Assembly: GCA_964419225.1 (NCBI GenBank)
Contig: CAYQPF010000133.1
Coordinates: 1-14,509 of the forward strand
DNA length: 14,509 bases
Origin: CAYQPF01 sp964419225
GTDB taxonomy: Bacteria; Cloacimonadota; Cloacimonadia; Cloacimonadales; CAYQPF01
Reading direction: 5' to 3'
Shown here: piece after piece, positions 7,124 to 13,467 of the stretch
Layout of the letters: every line of letters starts with the position of its first letter
Position numbering within the stretch: position 1 is the first letter of the stretch
Translations under genes and position numbers: made by a program
Notes under the pieces: model-generated
The model's database searches: none
The model's input: only the letters and a program-made list of their open reading frames with translations
What the model was told of the DNA's origin: nothing

Positions 7124-7352
7124 CATTCACTACTCCCCCAGTTACTGACCACAGATCCGGAAGCCAGAGTCATGCAGAACAAGGACGGATTCCATTGCTG
7201 CTACAATGTCCCAGACTACTGTAGACAAAGGAAGCCATCTTATCGCGCGATACAAGGTCACTAACTATTGCACGGATAAGGGGCTGTAAAATGCCAGATT
7301 TTATAAATTGTTCTGGGTCTCCAAAGGCATGTACAATAACGCTTCACAATAA
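7124..7352 (+). pseudogene. IS1182-type transposase remnant, frameshifted
   Basis: Codons from 7145 read LTTDPEARVMQNKDGFHCCY followed by NV. One extra C near 7210 shifts the frame, after which it reads QTTVDKGSHLIARYKVTN and then TDKGL and a stop at 7287. TDPEAR-M--KDGF--YNVQ--VD---HLI---VTN is the core DDE-region signature of IS1182-family transposases. After the stop the same frame gives FYKLFWVSKGMYNNASQ and TAA at 7350-7352, possibly the original C-terminus brought close by an internal deletion. The gene is dead: both ends are missing and it is broken by a frameshift and a stop. A related copy of the last ~60 bases sits at 10306-10363, directly after repeat copy 4. Confidence 0.75.
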
Positions 7353-7414
7353 ATAAGAAGTGTTTCTGTAAATATAAAAATTGACTAGGGTGGATATTCG
7401 AAATAATATCATAT

Positions 7415-8293
7415 TTATATTTTGAAGGCAGATATGAGTTTATCAAGCATCCGTTGATTCTTTGAAATTGTCGTTTCTGATACACCCTTTATCGAAGACA
7501 TATATTCAAGTATTGATACAGCCTTTTCGAAATCAGTAACATTAAGTGAAGCAGCTTCCAAGCGATCTTTTATATACCCTCGGATGAGGTCTTGCGAAAT
7601 ATGATACTTCACATGCCTAAACTCAAACAAATAGTCCAACGTATTGGGTAGGCCTGAATTTATTATCTCTTGAATAGCAAGTTTTCTAATAAGCCAGTAG
7701 GGATGTGCTTTAAAATTGAACAAGACATCATAGGAAAGTTTACCATCATGAATATGCTTACACATTTTTTTAAAAACATTGGCGGATGCATCAGAGCTTG
7801 AAGTGCTTACCATTTTTATCAGCAGATCAGCTGACAAATCTGAAAATTTTGCGTACTTGCTTTCATTGATGCCAATCTGTTGTGCGCGCATATTCAAAGC
7901 CTTGATAAGCTTTTCGAAGCCATCAGGTGTATATAGCTCAATATATTGAAAATTCCAAAGGCTAAACGGTACATCACATTGATTGAGCTTTACGGGGATT
8001 AAAAAGACATCTTGACTAGGATGATTATCAGACACTTTCAATGAAATTTTAACTTCCCGGTGAAAATAGCCTGTTTTTATATTTGATACATCCGAAAGAC
8101 ACACGATAACGGCATCGGTTTTCCGTAATTCCCGTTCAATGATCTCTTCCCAATTTTGCCCAGGAAGCAATTCTTTATTATCAATCCAAGGATCGAATCC
8201 AAAAGCTGTTAACTGCCGATACAGAACATCGACTTGATCGTTATCTTCATGGGCATAGCTCAAAAAAACTCTTAAATTGCGATTGTTACTCAT
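7415..8293 (-). CDS. TIR-domain protein with helical (HEAT-like) C-terminal region
   Basis: This 292-residue protein reads leftward. Residues 7-120 are a bacterial TIR domain. The first strand is RVFLSYAHED (8-17), followed by the FGFDPWIDNKELLPGQNW loop (31-48), then TDAVIVCLSDVS (59-70). E80 in GYFHREVKISL is at the position of the catalytic glutamate of NAD+-cleaving TIR domains. Residues ~150-292 are helical; HPYWLIRKLAIQEIINSG and the following repeats resemble HEAT-type helices, which could be a sensor or oligomerisation part. Bacterial TIR proteins commonly deplete NAD+ or make a signal during phage infection; that role is inferred here. The ATG at 8293 is preferred over the one 21 bases upstream because GAGGG (complement of 8301-8305) is 7 bases before it. 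The AlbA_2/GHKL gene ends 277 bases upstream on the same strand. Confidence 0.88.
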   Translation of the reverse strand: MSNNRNLRVFLSYAHEDNDQVDVLYRQLTAFGFDPWIDNKELLPGQNWEEIIERELRKTDAVIVCLSDVSNIKTGYFHREVKISLKVSDNHPSQDVFLIPVKLNQCDVPFSLWNFQYIELYTPDGFEKLIKALNMRAQQIGINESKYAKFSDLSADLLIKMVSTSSSDASANVFKKMCKHIHDGKLSYDVLFNFKAHPYWLIRKLAIQEIINSGLPNTLDYLFEFRHVKYHISQDLIRGYIKDRLEAASLNVTDFEKAVSILEYMSSIKGVSETTISKNQRMLDKLISAFKI

Positions 8294-8300
8294 GTCTCTA

Positions 8301-8305
8301 CCCTC
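8301..8305 (-). promoter_or_regulatory. Ribosome binding site deciding the TIR gene start
   Basis: On the minus strand GAGGG precedes ATG 8293 by 7 bases. The alternative ATG at 8314 has no Shine-Dalgarno sequence. Confidence 0.7.
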
Positions 8306-8464
8306 GTTTTTCATAACTGTTAGTGGTCGTATATTTTTCCTGATTTCTCATTTTAGATGATTTTTCAAAAACTACAGCTTTACAGAATACATATTTTGCG
8401 ACTGAAAAATGGCATGATTCTGGACAAGAAATTTATAGTTGATAGGGTATCAAGAGAAGATTGA

Positions 8465-8543
8465 ATTCGAGCTTACTCCGTCGTTAGTCCGTCATATTCG
8501 AGCTTACTCCGTCGTTAGTCCGTCATATTCGAGCTTACTCCGT
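8465..8543. repeat. 31-bp tandem direct repeat, 2.5 units
   Basis: The unit begins ATTCGAGCTTACTCCGTCGT and ends TAGTCCGTCAT. Units start at 8465, 8496 and 8527; the first two appear identical and the third matches for 17 bases, then diverges. Each unit contains an internal near-repeat (ACTCCGTC and AGTCCGTC). It sits between the AlbA_2/GHKL stop and the TIR start, so it may be a leader or regulatory array, or slippage-generated. Confidence 0.9.
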
Positions 8544-8569
8544 TGAGCTCTTTCAAGATCCTCGATTAT

Positions 8570-10006
8570 TCATTTGTGTTTTTGAGGCAAAGAGTAATAT
8601 TGACTGGGATCGTGTTTTGATTTGCCATTCCATAATAAGAGTTTACGACTTCCAAGTCTTCGAAGGAGCAAGCTGGCGGATTTAATTGCCTTTGATATCA
8701 CACTGCTAGCCTCCCTGGCTGTAATTCGGCCATTTGCTGCCACGAACTTCAGTACTTTGATTTCTTCCTCAGTACATCCATCGAATGAGTGTTCATCAAA
8801 ATGCTCAGTATATGACACGGTCTTCTGGCTTTTACGCTCATCAATATTATTTCTCAACGTAAGAAGTACAGAGTGAGGATTGGGCTGTGTATATTCCAGA
8901 TCAGGGAGACCCATTTCACGCATGTCTTTAATCATACGTTCAACACCTTCGTTGAGCTCTCTAACCCAGCCAAACAAAGTCAAGACACTTGCTATACGCT
9001 CATTTCGTGACCAACGTGTATAGGTCATGTTCTCAAACGTTATGGTTGGCGGCAGGGGGCTCGGGCTGAAGATTTCTAAACGGTCATCAAACATTTTTAT
9101 GCGGACGTAGTCACCGCCAAACGAGTAGTCTCTGTGAACAAGTGCATTGACCATGCCCTCCATCCATGCAAATTCAGGATATTCTGGTAGGGAAATAAAG
9201 CGCCCATCCGGTCCCAGAAACTGGAAGTCGCGTAATTGCATACCGATCACTTCCTTGGCTTTCTCAAGGATTTTTGGTATAGATTGATCAAACGTGATAT
9301 CTTTTACGATGTTCATCTGTGTTCCTGGAAGAGCAACCGTTCCGTCATAACGCAGGAAGCGCATTCTGGCAGTTGGCATGAACTTCGTCGGGTCTTTACT
9401 GAAGAGAAGCACAGCTGCTTTAGTATAGTGCTCATCTTTTTGAAAACCTTTGGCTTCAAGAATTTTCTGGATTGGGCTATCACTGCCTAAAGCTTTGCGA
9501 TAGCGATCCAGCAACTCTTGATCCAAATCATCAAACTTTGCATACGGCTCAAAGGTGTCTTCGAAACGGACTTGTTTCTTTTCATATTCAAGTCGTGTAA
9601 CTTCATCATGACTCAATTTCTTGGTCGTATCATTTATACGGAGATAAACATCATCGTTGCTTGCATGAATCACGAGGTTAAGGCTTGGTTCCACCGTAAA
9701 GACCAGGACAAAGTCGTCCGAACCATCTTCATGTTGGAAAGAAACCTGATTTATGGTTACGACAGGTGTGTTCTTACAGAACTCATAAACAACCGTATTG
9801 AACTTTTCGACTGGCTTGGCACCATTCTTCTGAAATCCAGTTAATTCGCCATCATCTTCAATGCCAATAGCGAGAATTCCACCACCGGCATTAGCAAAGC
9901 CAATCAAATGCTGTGCGATTTCTTTGGGCTCTTTGCGAGCGCTCTTGCGATCAAAATATGTACCTTCCTTCATGGAGGCCATTTCTTTTAAGGTCATGGA
10001 TATCAT
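8570..10006 (-). CDS. Schlafen AlbA_2 / GHKL ATP-binding protein with C-terminal winged helix
   Basis: This protein has 478 residues and reads leftward. Residues ~12-135 are a Schlafen AlbA_2 nucleic-acid-binding domain: EGTYFDRKSARKEPKEIAQ and FANAGGGILAIGIEDDGELT (38-57). Residues ~240-385 carry a GHKL-type ATP-binding region of the RecG-like family: EGMVNALVHRDY (283-294; E283 and N287), DDRLEIFSPSPLPP (307-320) and LNEGVERM (351-358). The G1-like loop reads SPSPLPP where many relatives have a PG motif, so ATP binding may be altered. Residues ~411-475 look like a winged helix (EEEIKVLKFVAANGRITAREA). It is usually annotated as a transcriptional regulator or ATP-binding protein and is common in defence and mobile regions. 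AGGGAG 7 bases before ATG 10006 fixes the start. A possible -10 (TATAAT, complement of 10068-10073) lies upstream, but no good -35 was seen. Confidence 0.88.
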   Translation of the reverse strand: MISMTLKEMASMKEGTYFDRKSARKEPKEIAQHLIGFANAGGGILAIGIEDDGELTGFQKNGAKPVEKFNTVVYEFCKNTPVVTINQVSFQHEDGSDDFVLVFTVEPSLNLVIHASNDDVYLRINDTTKKLSHDEVTRLEYEKKQVRFEDTFEPYAKFDDLDQELLDRYRKALGSDSPIQKILEAKGFQKDEHYTKAAVLLFSKDPTKFMPTARMRFLRYDGTVALPGTQMNIVKDITFDQSIPKILEKAKEVIGMQLRDFQFLGPDGRFISLPEYPEFAWMEGMVNALVHRDYSFGGDYVRIKMFDDRLEIFSPSPLPPTITFENMTYTRWSRNERIASVLTLFGWVRELNEGVERMIKDMREMGLPDLEYTQPNPHSVLLTLRNNIDERKSQKTVSYTEHFDEHSFDGCTEEEIKVLKFVAANGRITAREASSVISKAIKSASLLLRRLGSRKLLLWNGKSKHDPSQYYSLPQKHK

Positions 10007-10207
10007 TGCTGTACTCCCTTATTTTTGAAAGCTGTTCTTTTACCGTGTAGTCCTATATATGTTCTTTATTATACTATAGATAATGAATAGAATAAATTAA
10101 AAATCTATTTTTTAGCAATAGGCTAAAAGGGATATCGTTGACAAGGTATTGATTATTATGCCGAAATATTCTTAAAATAAATGCAAAATAAAAGGCTGCA
10201 TTTTCTT

Positions 10208-10310
10208 GGTGGAGCAACTCCACCACATTTACCGGAACAAAAAAGACACCATCATCGGTGTCCTTTTTGTTCAATCTACAATTGTGTGTCAGGCGTCCGA
10301 AATAGATGCC
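10208..10310 (+). repeat. Dispersed structured repeat, copy 4
   Basis: Hairpin 1 is GGTGGAG-CAA-CTCCACC (10208-10224), with a different loop from copies 1 and 3. Hairpin 2 has a changed but paired stem (GACACC with GGTGTC, loop ATCATC). The 3' block matches copy 2 to ATGCC. Copy 4 lies about 200 bases upstream of the AlbA_2/GHKL gene start. Confidence 0.85.
10235..10272. terminator. Bidirectional terminator-like hairpin in repeat copy 4
   Basis: GAACAAAAAAGACACC (10235-10250) pairs with GGTGTCCTTTTTGTTC (10257-10272) with one A-C mismatch and a 6-base loop. Its arms differ from copies 1 and 3 while pairing is preserved. Confidence 0.6.
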
Positions 10311-10363
10311 GGGTTTTACTAATTGCTCTGGGCTAAAAGCATGTACAAATACACTTCATAATA
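10306..10363 (+). repeat. Second copy of the IS-remnant tail (matches 7291-7352)
   Basis: Starting at ATGCC, this stretch aligns to 7291-7352 with only a few substitutions and a 3-base gap (shared runs include ATTTT/GTTTTA, AATTG-TCTGGG, GCATGTACAA and CTTCA-AATA). Read in frame it gives FY-stop-LLWAKSMYKYTS, against FYKLFWVSKGMYNNASQ in the other copy. It is probably a relic of the same or a related IS. Confidence 0.65.
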
Positions 10364-11093
10364 GTGATAGTATTATACGAAGTACCAAAAGTAGCATATG
10401 AAACAGAATCTCATGTGTGTAAAAAAACGTAATCTAATGTCATGATAGTAAGGATTGAAATCGCAAGAATAAACATGCTTTTTTTCATAAATTCTTATAA
10501 TATATTTCTAATTCATTCGTCGTTATATCACTTTTTTCAATTGTTGTCAATTAAAATTATAAATGTAATAATTTGCATTTAATGACTACAATACAAATGA
10601 AATAAAGCGATGAAAAGATCCGGAAAAAATGATAGCACATCGATTATTAGTAAAAAATAACAACACAAAACAATAATAAAGATTGCTACCTCCATATCTA
10701 TTTCTGGCTGTATGGATCATCCTGTTATAAAAAATGGACATATAAGAGACCCAATTTCGTCATGGTATTCCTGATTTTAGTAACATTGCATTGATCACTT
10801 TCCAATTATCCCTAGTTGAACGTCGTTTCCCGTCTTAATGATTCGGTGGCATCAAGGTTTAAATTTATATCCAATTGTTTATCTGTTATTTCATGCCTCT
10901 TTATCATGTCAATAAATGTGTCAGAATTAGTATTCATTTTGATTTCAATCGTTTTGCTGGTGTATTATATTTCGCACACGCCTTCTAATCATTTTTAGGC
11001 TTTAAAACCTTTTTTGTACTAGAACACTCAACAGTACCTATTTATGCTTACATTATAAAAAGGATATAAAGAAGAGATAAATTGTAAAAACAA
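10364..11093. other. Long AT-rich intergenic stretch, no gene supported
   Basis: About 730 bases with no ORF backed by a ribosome binding site or recognised family. A 60-codon frame starting at TTG 10816 ends in a hydrophobic stretch but lacks a start signal. A 36-codon minus-strand frame within 10590-10700 encodes a hydrophobic peptide without a clear ribosome binding site. I call neither. Confidence 0.5.
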
Positions 11094-11122
11094 TTGTAAT
11101 TATTACATTATTGATATAAAAT
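11094..11122 (+). promoter_or_regulatory. Probable promoter of the ECF sigma operon, with leader hairpin
   Basis: TTGTAA (11094-11099) and TAAAAT (11117-11122) are 17 bases apart. The -35 region overlaps symmetrical sequence (GTAATTATTAC). The leader contains the inverted repeat CGAGA-TTATTAC-TCTCG (11141-11157). Whether the ECF factor also uses its own promoter here cannot be told. Confidence 0.45.
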
Positions 11123-11182
11123 CAGTAGAATAAAATTCTCCGAGATTATTACTCTCGTTTCTGCATTAATGGGGGATAAAAG

Positions 11183-11728
11183 ATGTTATCATTTTACTTA
11201 GGCTTGATAGAAACCCAGGAAGAAAAAGATAAATTTGAAAAGTTGTACCATCAATACCGAAGACTAATGTTTTATGTGGCAAAAGAAATATTACATGATG
11301 ATTTTTTAGCAGAAGATGCAGTTCATAATGCTTTTATAAGAATAATCAAGCATCTGGATAAAATCGAAGAAATATCTTGTCACAAAACCAAGAGCTTCAT
11401 GGTTATAGTGGTTGAGAATGTTTCTAAGGACATTTATAACAAACGTAAGAAGGAAAAAAATATTTCTTTTGATGATTTAGAAAACAATGCATTTGATAAA
11501 AGTGATGTTGCTGAAACTGTTATTCAACAAATAAGTGTAGAAGATATTGTAAAAAAAATCGATTCACTTCCGGATATTTTCAAAGAAGTTTTACTGCTAA
11601 AATTTGTACACGAATTAAGCGACAAAGAGATTGCAAAGGTCCTTGAAATAAGTCCAGCGGCTGCAAGAAAAAGAATTGAACGTGCAAGGCAAAGAATATC
11701 CATGCTTTGCTATGGAGGACGCGAATAG
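11183..11728 (+). CDS. ECF-type RNA polymerase sigma factor
   Basis: This 181-residue protein has the two-domain sigma-70 ECF layout. Sigma-2, about residues 18-90, contains FEKLYHQYRRLMFYVAKEIL and the DDFLAEDAVHNAFIRIIKHL helix that contacts core polymerase and the -10 element. Sigma-4, about residues 125-175, contains LPDIFKEVLLLKFVHELSDK and a helix-turn-helix (DKEIAKVLEISPAAARKRIERARQ) for the -35 element. It directs polymerase to a small regulon, probably under envelope or extracellular signals, and is held inactive by the membrane anti-sigma encoded next, whose ATG directly follows this stop codon. GGGGG about 10 bases upstream supports the start. The linker region is lysine-rich (NKRKKEKN). 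Confidence 0.9.
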   Translation: MLSFYLGLIETQEEKDKFEKLYHQYRRLMFYVAKEILHDDFLAEDAVHNAFIRIIKHLDKIEEISCHKTKSFMVIVVENVSKDIYNKRKKEKNISFDDLENNAFDKSDVAETVIQQISVEDIVKKIDSLPDIFKEVLLLKFVHELSDKEIAKVLEISPAAARKRIERARQRISMLCYGGRE

Positions 11729-12430
11729 ATGGTTAATTATGAAATCCCTGAACTTATTTTAGCACAAGCCTTCAATCTGTATCAATTGAGCCGATTGGAG
11801 AAATTGACCAATGCAGAAGAAAGAGGTAGTAAATATAATTTTTCAAATACTTTTATTACAAAAATGAATAAGTTGATTTATATAAAAAAAAAATCGTATT
11901 ATATTTTTATTAATACTATGGCAAAGCGTGTCGCACTTGTCATCCTATTGATTTTAATCACTATGTTTTCGACTGTATTCAGTGTGAAAGCGCTCCGAGA
12001 TCCCACGATAAACTTTATCGTTCATATTTATGAAAAGGTTTCGACTATAATTTTTGGCGATGAGAATGGAAAAAATGAAAATTTTCCGCCTATAATACAA
12101 GATTACTACGAACCCCAAACCATACCGGAAGGATTTGAAATAAAAGAAAAAAAAGATATGCACTTACTCTATCAGGTTGAGTATTCCGATAAAAATGGGT
12201 GCGATCTGTCATTCGAACAGTTTACAATAAAATCAGCACATATAAATATTGACACAGAAGGTACAACATGTGAAAACATATTGATTAACGAAAATCCTGG
12301 AATATATTTTTCGACCAAAGGATATCAAAATTTTATTTGGAATGATGGGAGATATGGTTTCAATTTAAGTGGCAATATGCCTAAAGAAAAGCTATTCGAG
12401 ATAGCAAAATCTGTTCAAAAAAAGAAATGA
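11729..12430 (+). CDS. Membrane-anchored anti-sigma factor with DUF4367 domain
   Basis: This 233-residue protein has a cytosolic N-terminal part of about 65 residues (sigma-binding, inferred), one membrane span at about 67-85 (VALVILLILITMFSTVFSV), and an extracytoplasmic C-terminal DUF4367-like domain at about 118-230. The latter shows IPEGFEIKEK, FEQFTIKSAHINIDTEG, FIWNDGRYGFNLSG and a final KLFEIAKSV helix. Such proteins are paired with ECF factors in clostridia and release the factor when a signal is sensed outside. Its ATG follows the sigma stop with no gap, and GGAGG at 11714-11718 lies inside the sigma gene, so the pair is coupled. A run of ten A residues (11884-11893) encodes the IKKK segment and could allow slippage. 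The N-terminus lacks an obvious zinc-binding His/Cys motif. Confidence 0.85.
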   Translation: MVNYEIPELILAQAFNLYQLSRLEKLTNAEERGSKYNFSNTFITKMNKLIYIKKKSYYIFINTMAKRVALVILLILITMFSTVFSVKALRDPTINFIVHIYEKVSTIIFGDENGKNENFPPIIQDYYEPQTIPEGFEIKEKKDMHLLYQVEYSDKNGCDLSFEQFTIKSAHINIDTEGTTCENILINENPGIYFSTKGYQNFIWNDGRYGFNLSGNMPKEKLFEIAKSVQKKK

Positions 12431-12499
12431 TAAGATATATTTAAATATTTCATAAAAGCTTGTCACAAAATACCCGTTCTCAGAGTTATAGAGAGAGTA

Positions 12500-12517
12500 T
12501 AGCAATTATAATTGCTA
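12500..12517. promoter_or_regulatory. Perfect 18-bp palindrome upstream of the 151-residue secreted protein
   Basis: TAGCAATTATAATTGCTA is fully self-complementary and contains TATAAT (12507-12512), with no good -35 box 17 bases before it. It lies 35 bases before the ATG at 12552. It may be an operator, or a promoter core read by another factor; the role is inferred. Confidence 0.5.
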
Positions 12518-12551
12518 AAAATTCTTATATAAATTTAGGAGGGCAAATTTT

Positions 12552-13007
12552 ATGTGGAAAAAACCGATTGGATTCCTTTTGTGTCTAGTATTACTATTTT
12601 TGCCAACGATGAATGTGAATGCAGCAGAGAATGAATCACAAAAAACCATTCCTATTAATACAAGTATCATTGAACAAGACAGTGTTATTCTTCCTCTTTT
12701 TGCATATACAAGAAGTACATACACAAGTCTTTCAATTTTATCGGGGACTGCCTCATGCGTAACTAGTTTAACCGGATATCAAGGTACTACCACTAATGTC
12801 GAAATTACAATGTACTTGGAAAAACGCTTTTTGTTTTTTTGGCTTACAGAAACTAGCTGGTCAGGAACATTCAATAGCTATAGTGGTTCAATGTATGAGC
12901 AACATAGTGTTTCGGGTGGCACCTATCGAGTTAAAGCTGTATATGTTGCCTATAATGGAACTGCCAGTGAAACAATAACCGAATATAGCTCTACAGTCAC
13001 TTATTAG
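12552..13007 (+). CDS. Secreted beta-rich protein of unknown function
   Basis: This 151-residue protein starts at an ATG 8 bases after AGGAGGG. A signal peptide (MWKKPIGFLLCLVLLFLPTM, then NVNAA) is probably cleaved after residue 24 or 25. The mature part is rich in Ser, Thr and Tyr and looks like a beta sandwich: TSLSILSGTASCVTSLTGY, VEITMYLEKR, ETSWSGTFNSYSGSM, SVSGGTYRVKAVYVAYNG and TITEYSSTVTY. The repeating pattern of a strand with T/S alternation and a GG-YRV turn recalls small secreted clostridial proteins of the DUF6147 kind, but I would not assign a family. It follows the sigma/anti-sigma pair, so it may be a target of that sigma factor. A weak stem (CCTGA-ATAT with ATATCAGG, 13030-13063) follows the gene. 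Confidence 0.75.
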   Translation: MWKKPIGFLLCLVLLFLPTMNVNAAENESQKTIPINTSIIEQDSVILPLFAYTRSTYTSLSILSGTASCVTSLTGYQGTTTNVEITMYLEKRFLFFWLTETSWSGTFNSYSGSMYEQHSVSGGTYRVKAVYVAYNGTASETITEYSSTVTY

Positions 13008-13078
13008 CTAAGAAGGCTTTAAATCCACCTGAATATTTTAGCTTATTTTTTACATATCAGGATAATTTTTAATTATAA

Positions 13079-13183
13079 ATTGCATGCGCCGACATAACAT
13101 GTCCTATTGCTGACGGTATGCCTGACTATGGATTACTGGATATAATTGACAACGGTAAACTAAACGGAAGGAAATGGCATTAA
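13079..13183 (+). other. Short orphan coding fragment of unknown origin
   Basis: An open stretch after TAA 13076 gives CADITCPIADGMPDYGLLDI followed by IDNGKLNGRKWH and a stop at 13181. The regular D/G/N spacing resembles calcium-binding dockerin-like or polysaccharide-related C-termini, but it is too short to assign. It has no start signal and is probably a gene remnant next to the IS3-type relic. Confidence 0.25.
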
Positions 13184-13194
13184 ACTGATAAGTG

Positions 13195-13281
13195 TTTAAA
13201 TATATAGATTGCTTCTATATTGTGAAGAGCATCCAGAAGAGGCTCAAGTATATATCTCCGATTGAATACTCAAATCATTGA
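13195..13281 (+). pseudogene. IS3-family (IS150-type) transposase OrfB C-terminal remnant
   Basis: The frame reads FKYIDCFYIVKSIQKRLKYI followed by SPIEYSNH and TGA at 13279-13281. The pattern YI-FYN--RIQ-RLKYMSPIEYR is the usual C-terminus of IS3/IS150-group integrase-type transposases. The NN of FYNN is lost (reads FYIV), so the copy is degraded. Only about 28 codons remain. The following bases, TTGTCTACATAAAAGTTGAC (13314-13333), may be part of an old IS end. Confidence 0.55.
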
Positions 13282-13338
13282 GAACAGAGGTTGGCGGATG
13301 CAACTTAGCAAATTGTCTACATAAAAGTTGACGTCCCG

Positions 13339-13369
13339 CTCCGGAACTGCATGAAATACAGCTCCGGGG
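13339..13369. repeat. GC-rich hairpin downstream of the IS3-type remnant
   Basis: CCGGAACTG (13341-13349) pairs with CAGCTCCGG (13359-13367) with one mismatch and a 9-base loop, and the stem extends outward through a wobble pair. There is no T-run, so it is not a terminator. It stands out for GC content and may belong to an IS end. Confidence 0.5.
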
Positions 13370-13467
13370 TCATTCTTCGAAAGAGGGTGGTTCGATGATT
13401 GTATATTGAATGACTTGTAATTATTTATTAAGTTAACAGAACGTAATATTTGATTAGGAGGATAAAT

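Noticed and set aside
8465..8543. Possible CRISPR array
   Set aside because: The 31-bp units are directly adjacent with no spacers between them and only 2.5 units are present, so it is a plain tandem repeat.
9518..9844. 108-codon plus-strand ORF
   Set aside because: It lies wholly inside the well-supported AlbA_2/GHKL gene on the other strand and is a shadow frame.
3550..10310. Repeats as classical integron attC sites
   Set aside because: I see no GTTRRRY/RYYYAAC ends and no whole-site imperfect palindrome; the conserved 3' block has no matching complementary 5' block, and no tyrosine integrase is visible.
10590..10700. Minus-strand 36-codon hydrophobic peptide that could be a type I toxin
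   Set aside because: No Shine-Dalgarno sequence before its ATG, no antisense RNA promoter evident, and no match to toxin families I know.
10816..10998. 60-codon ORF with hydrophobic C-terminus
   Set aside because: It starts at TTG with no ribosome binding site and shows no recognisable family or conservation cue.
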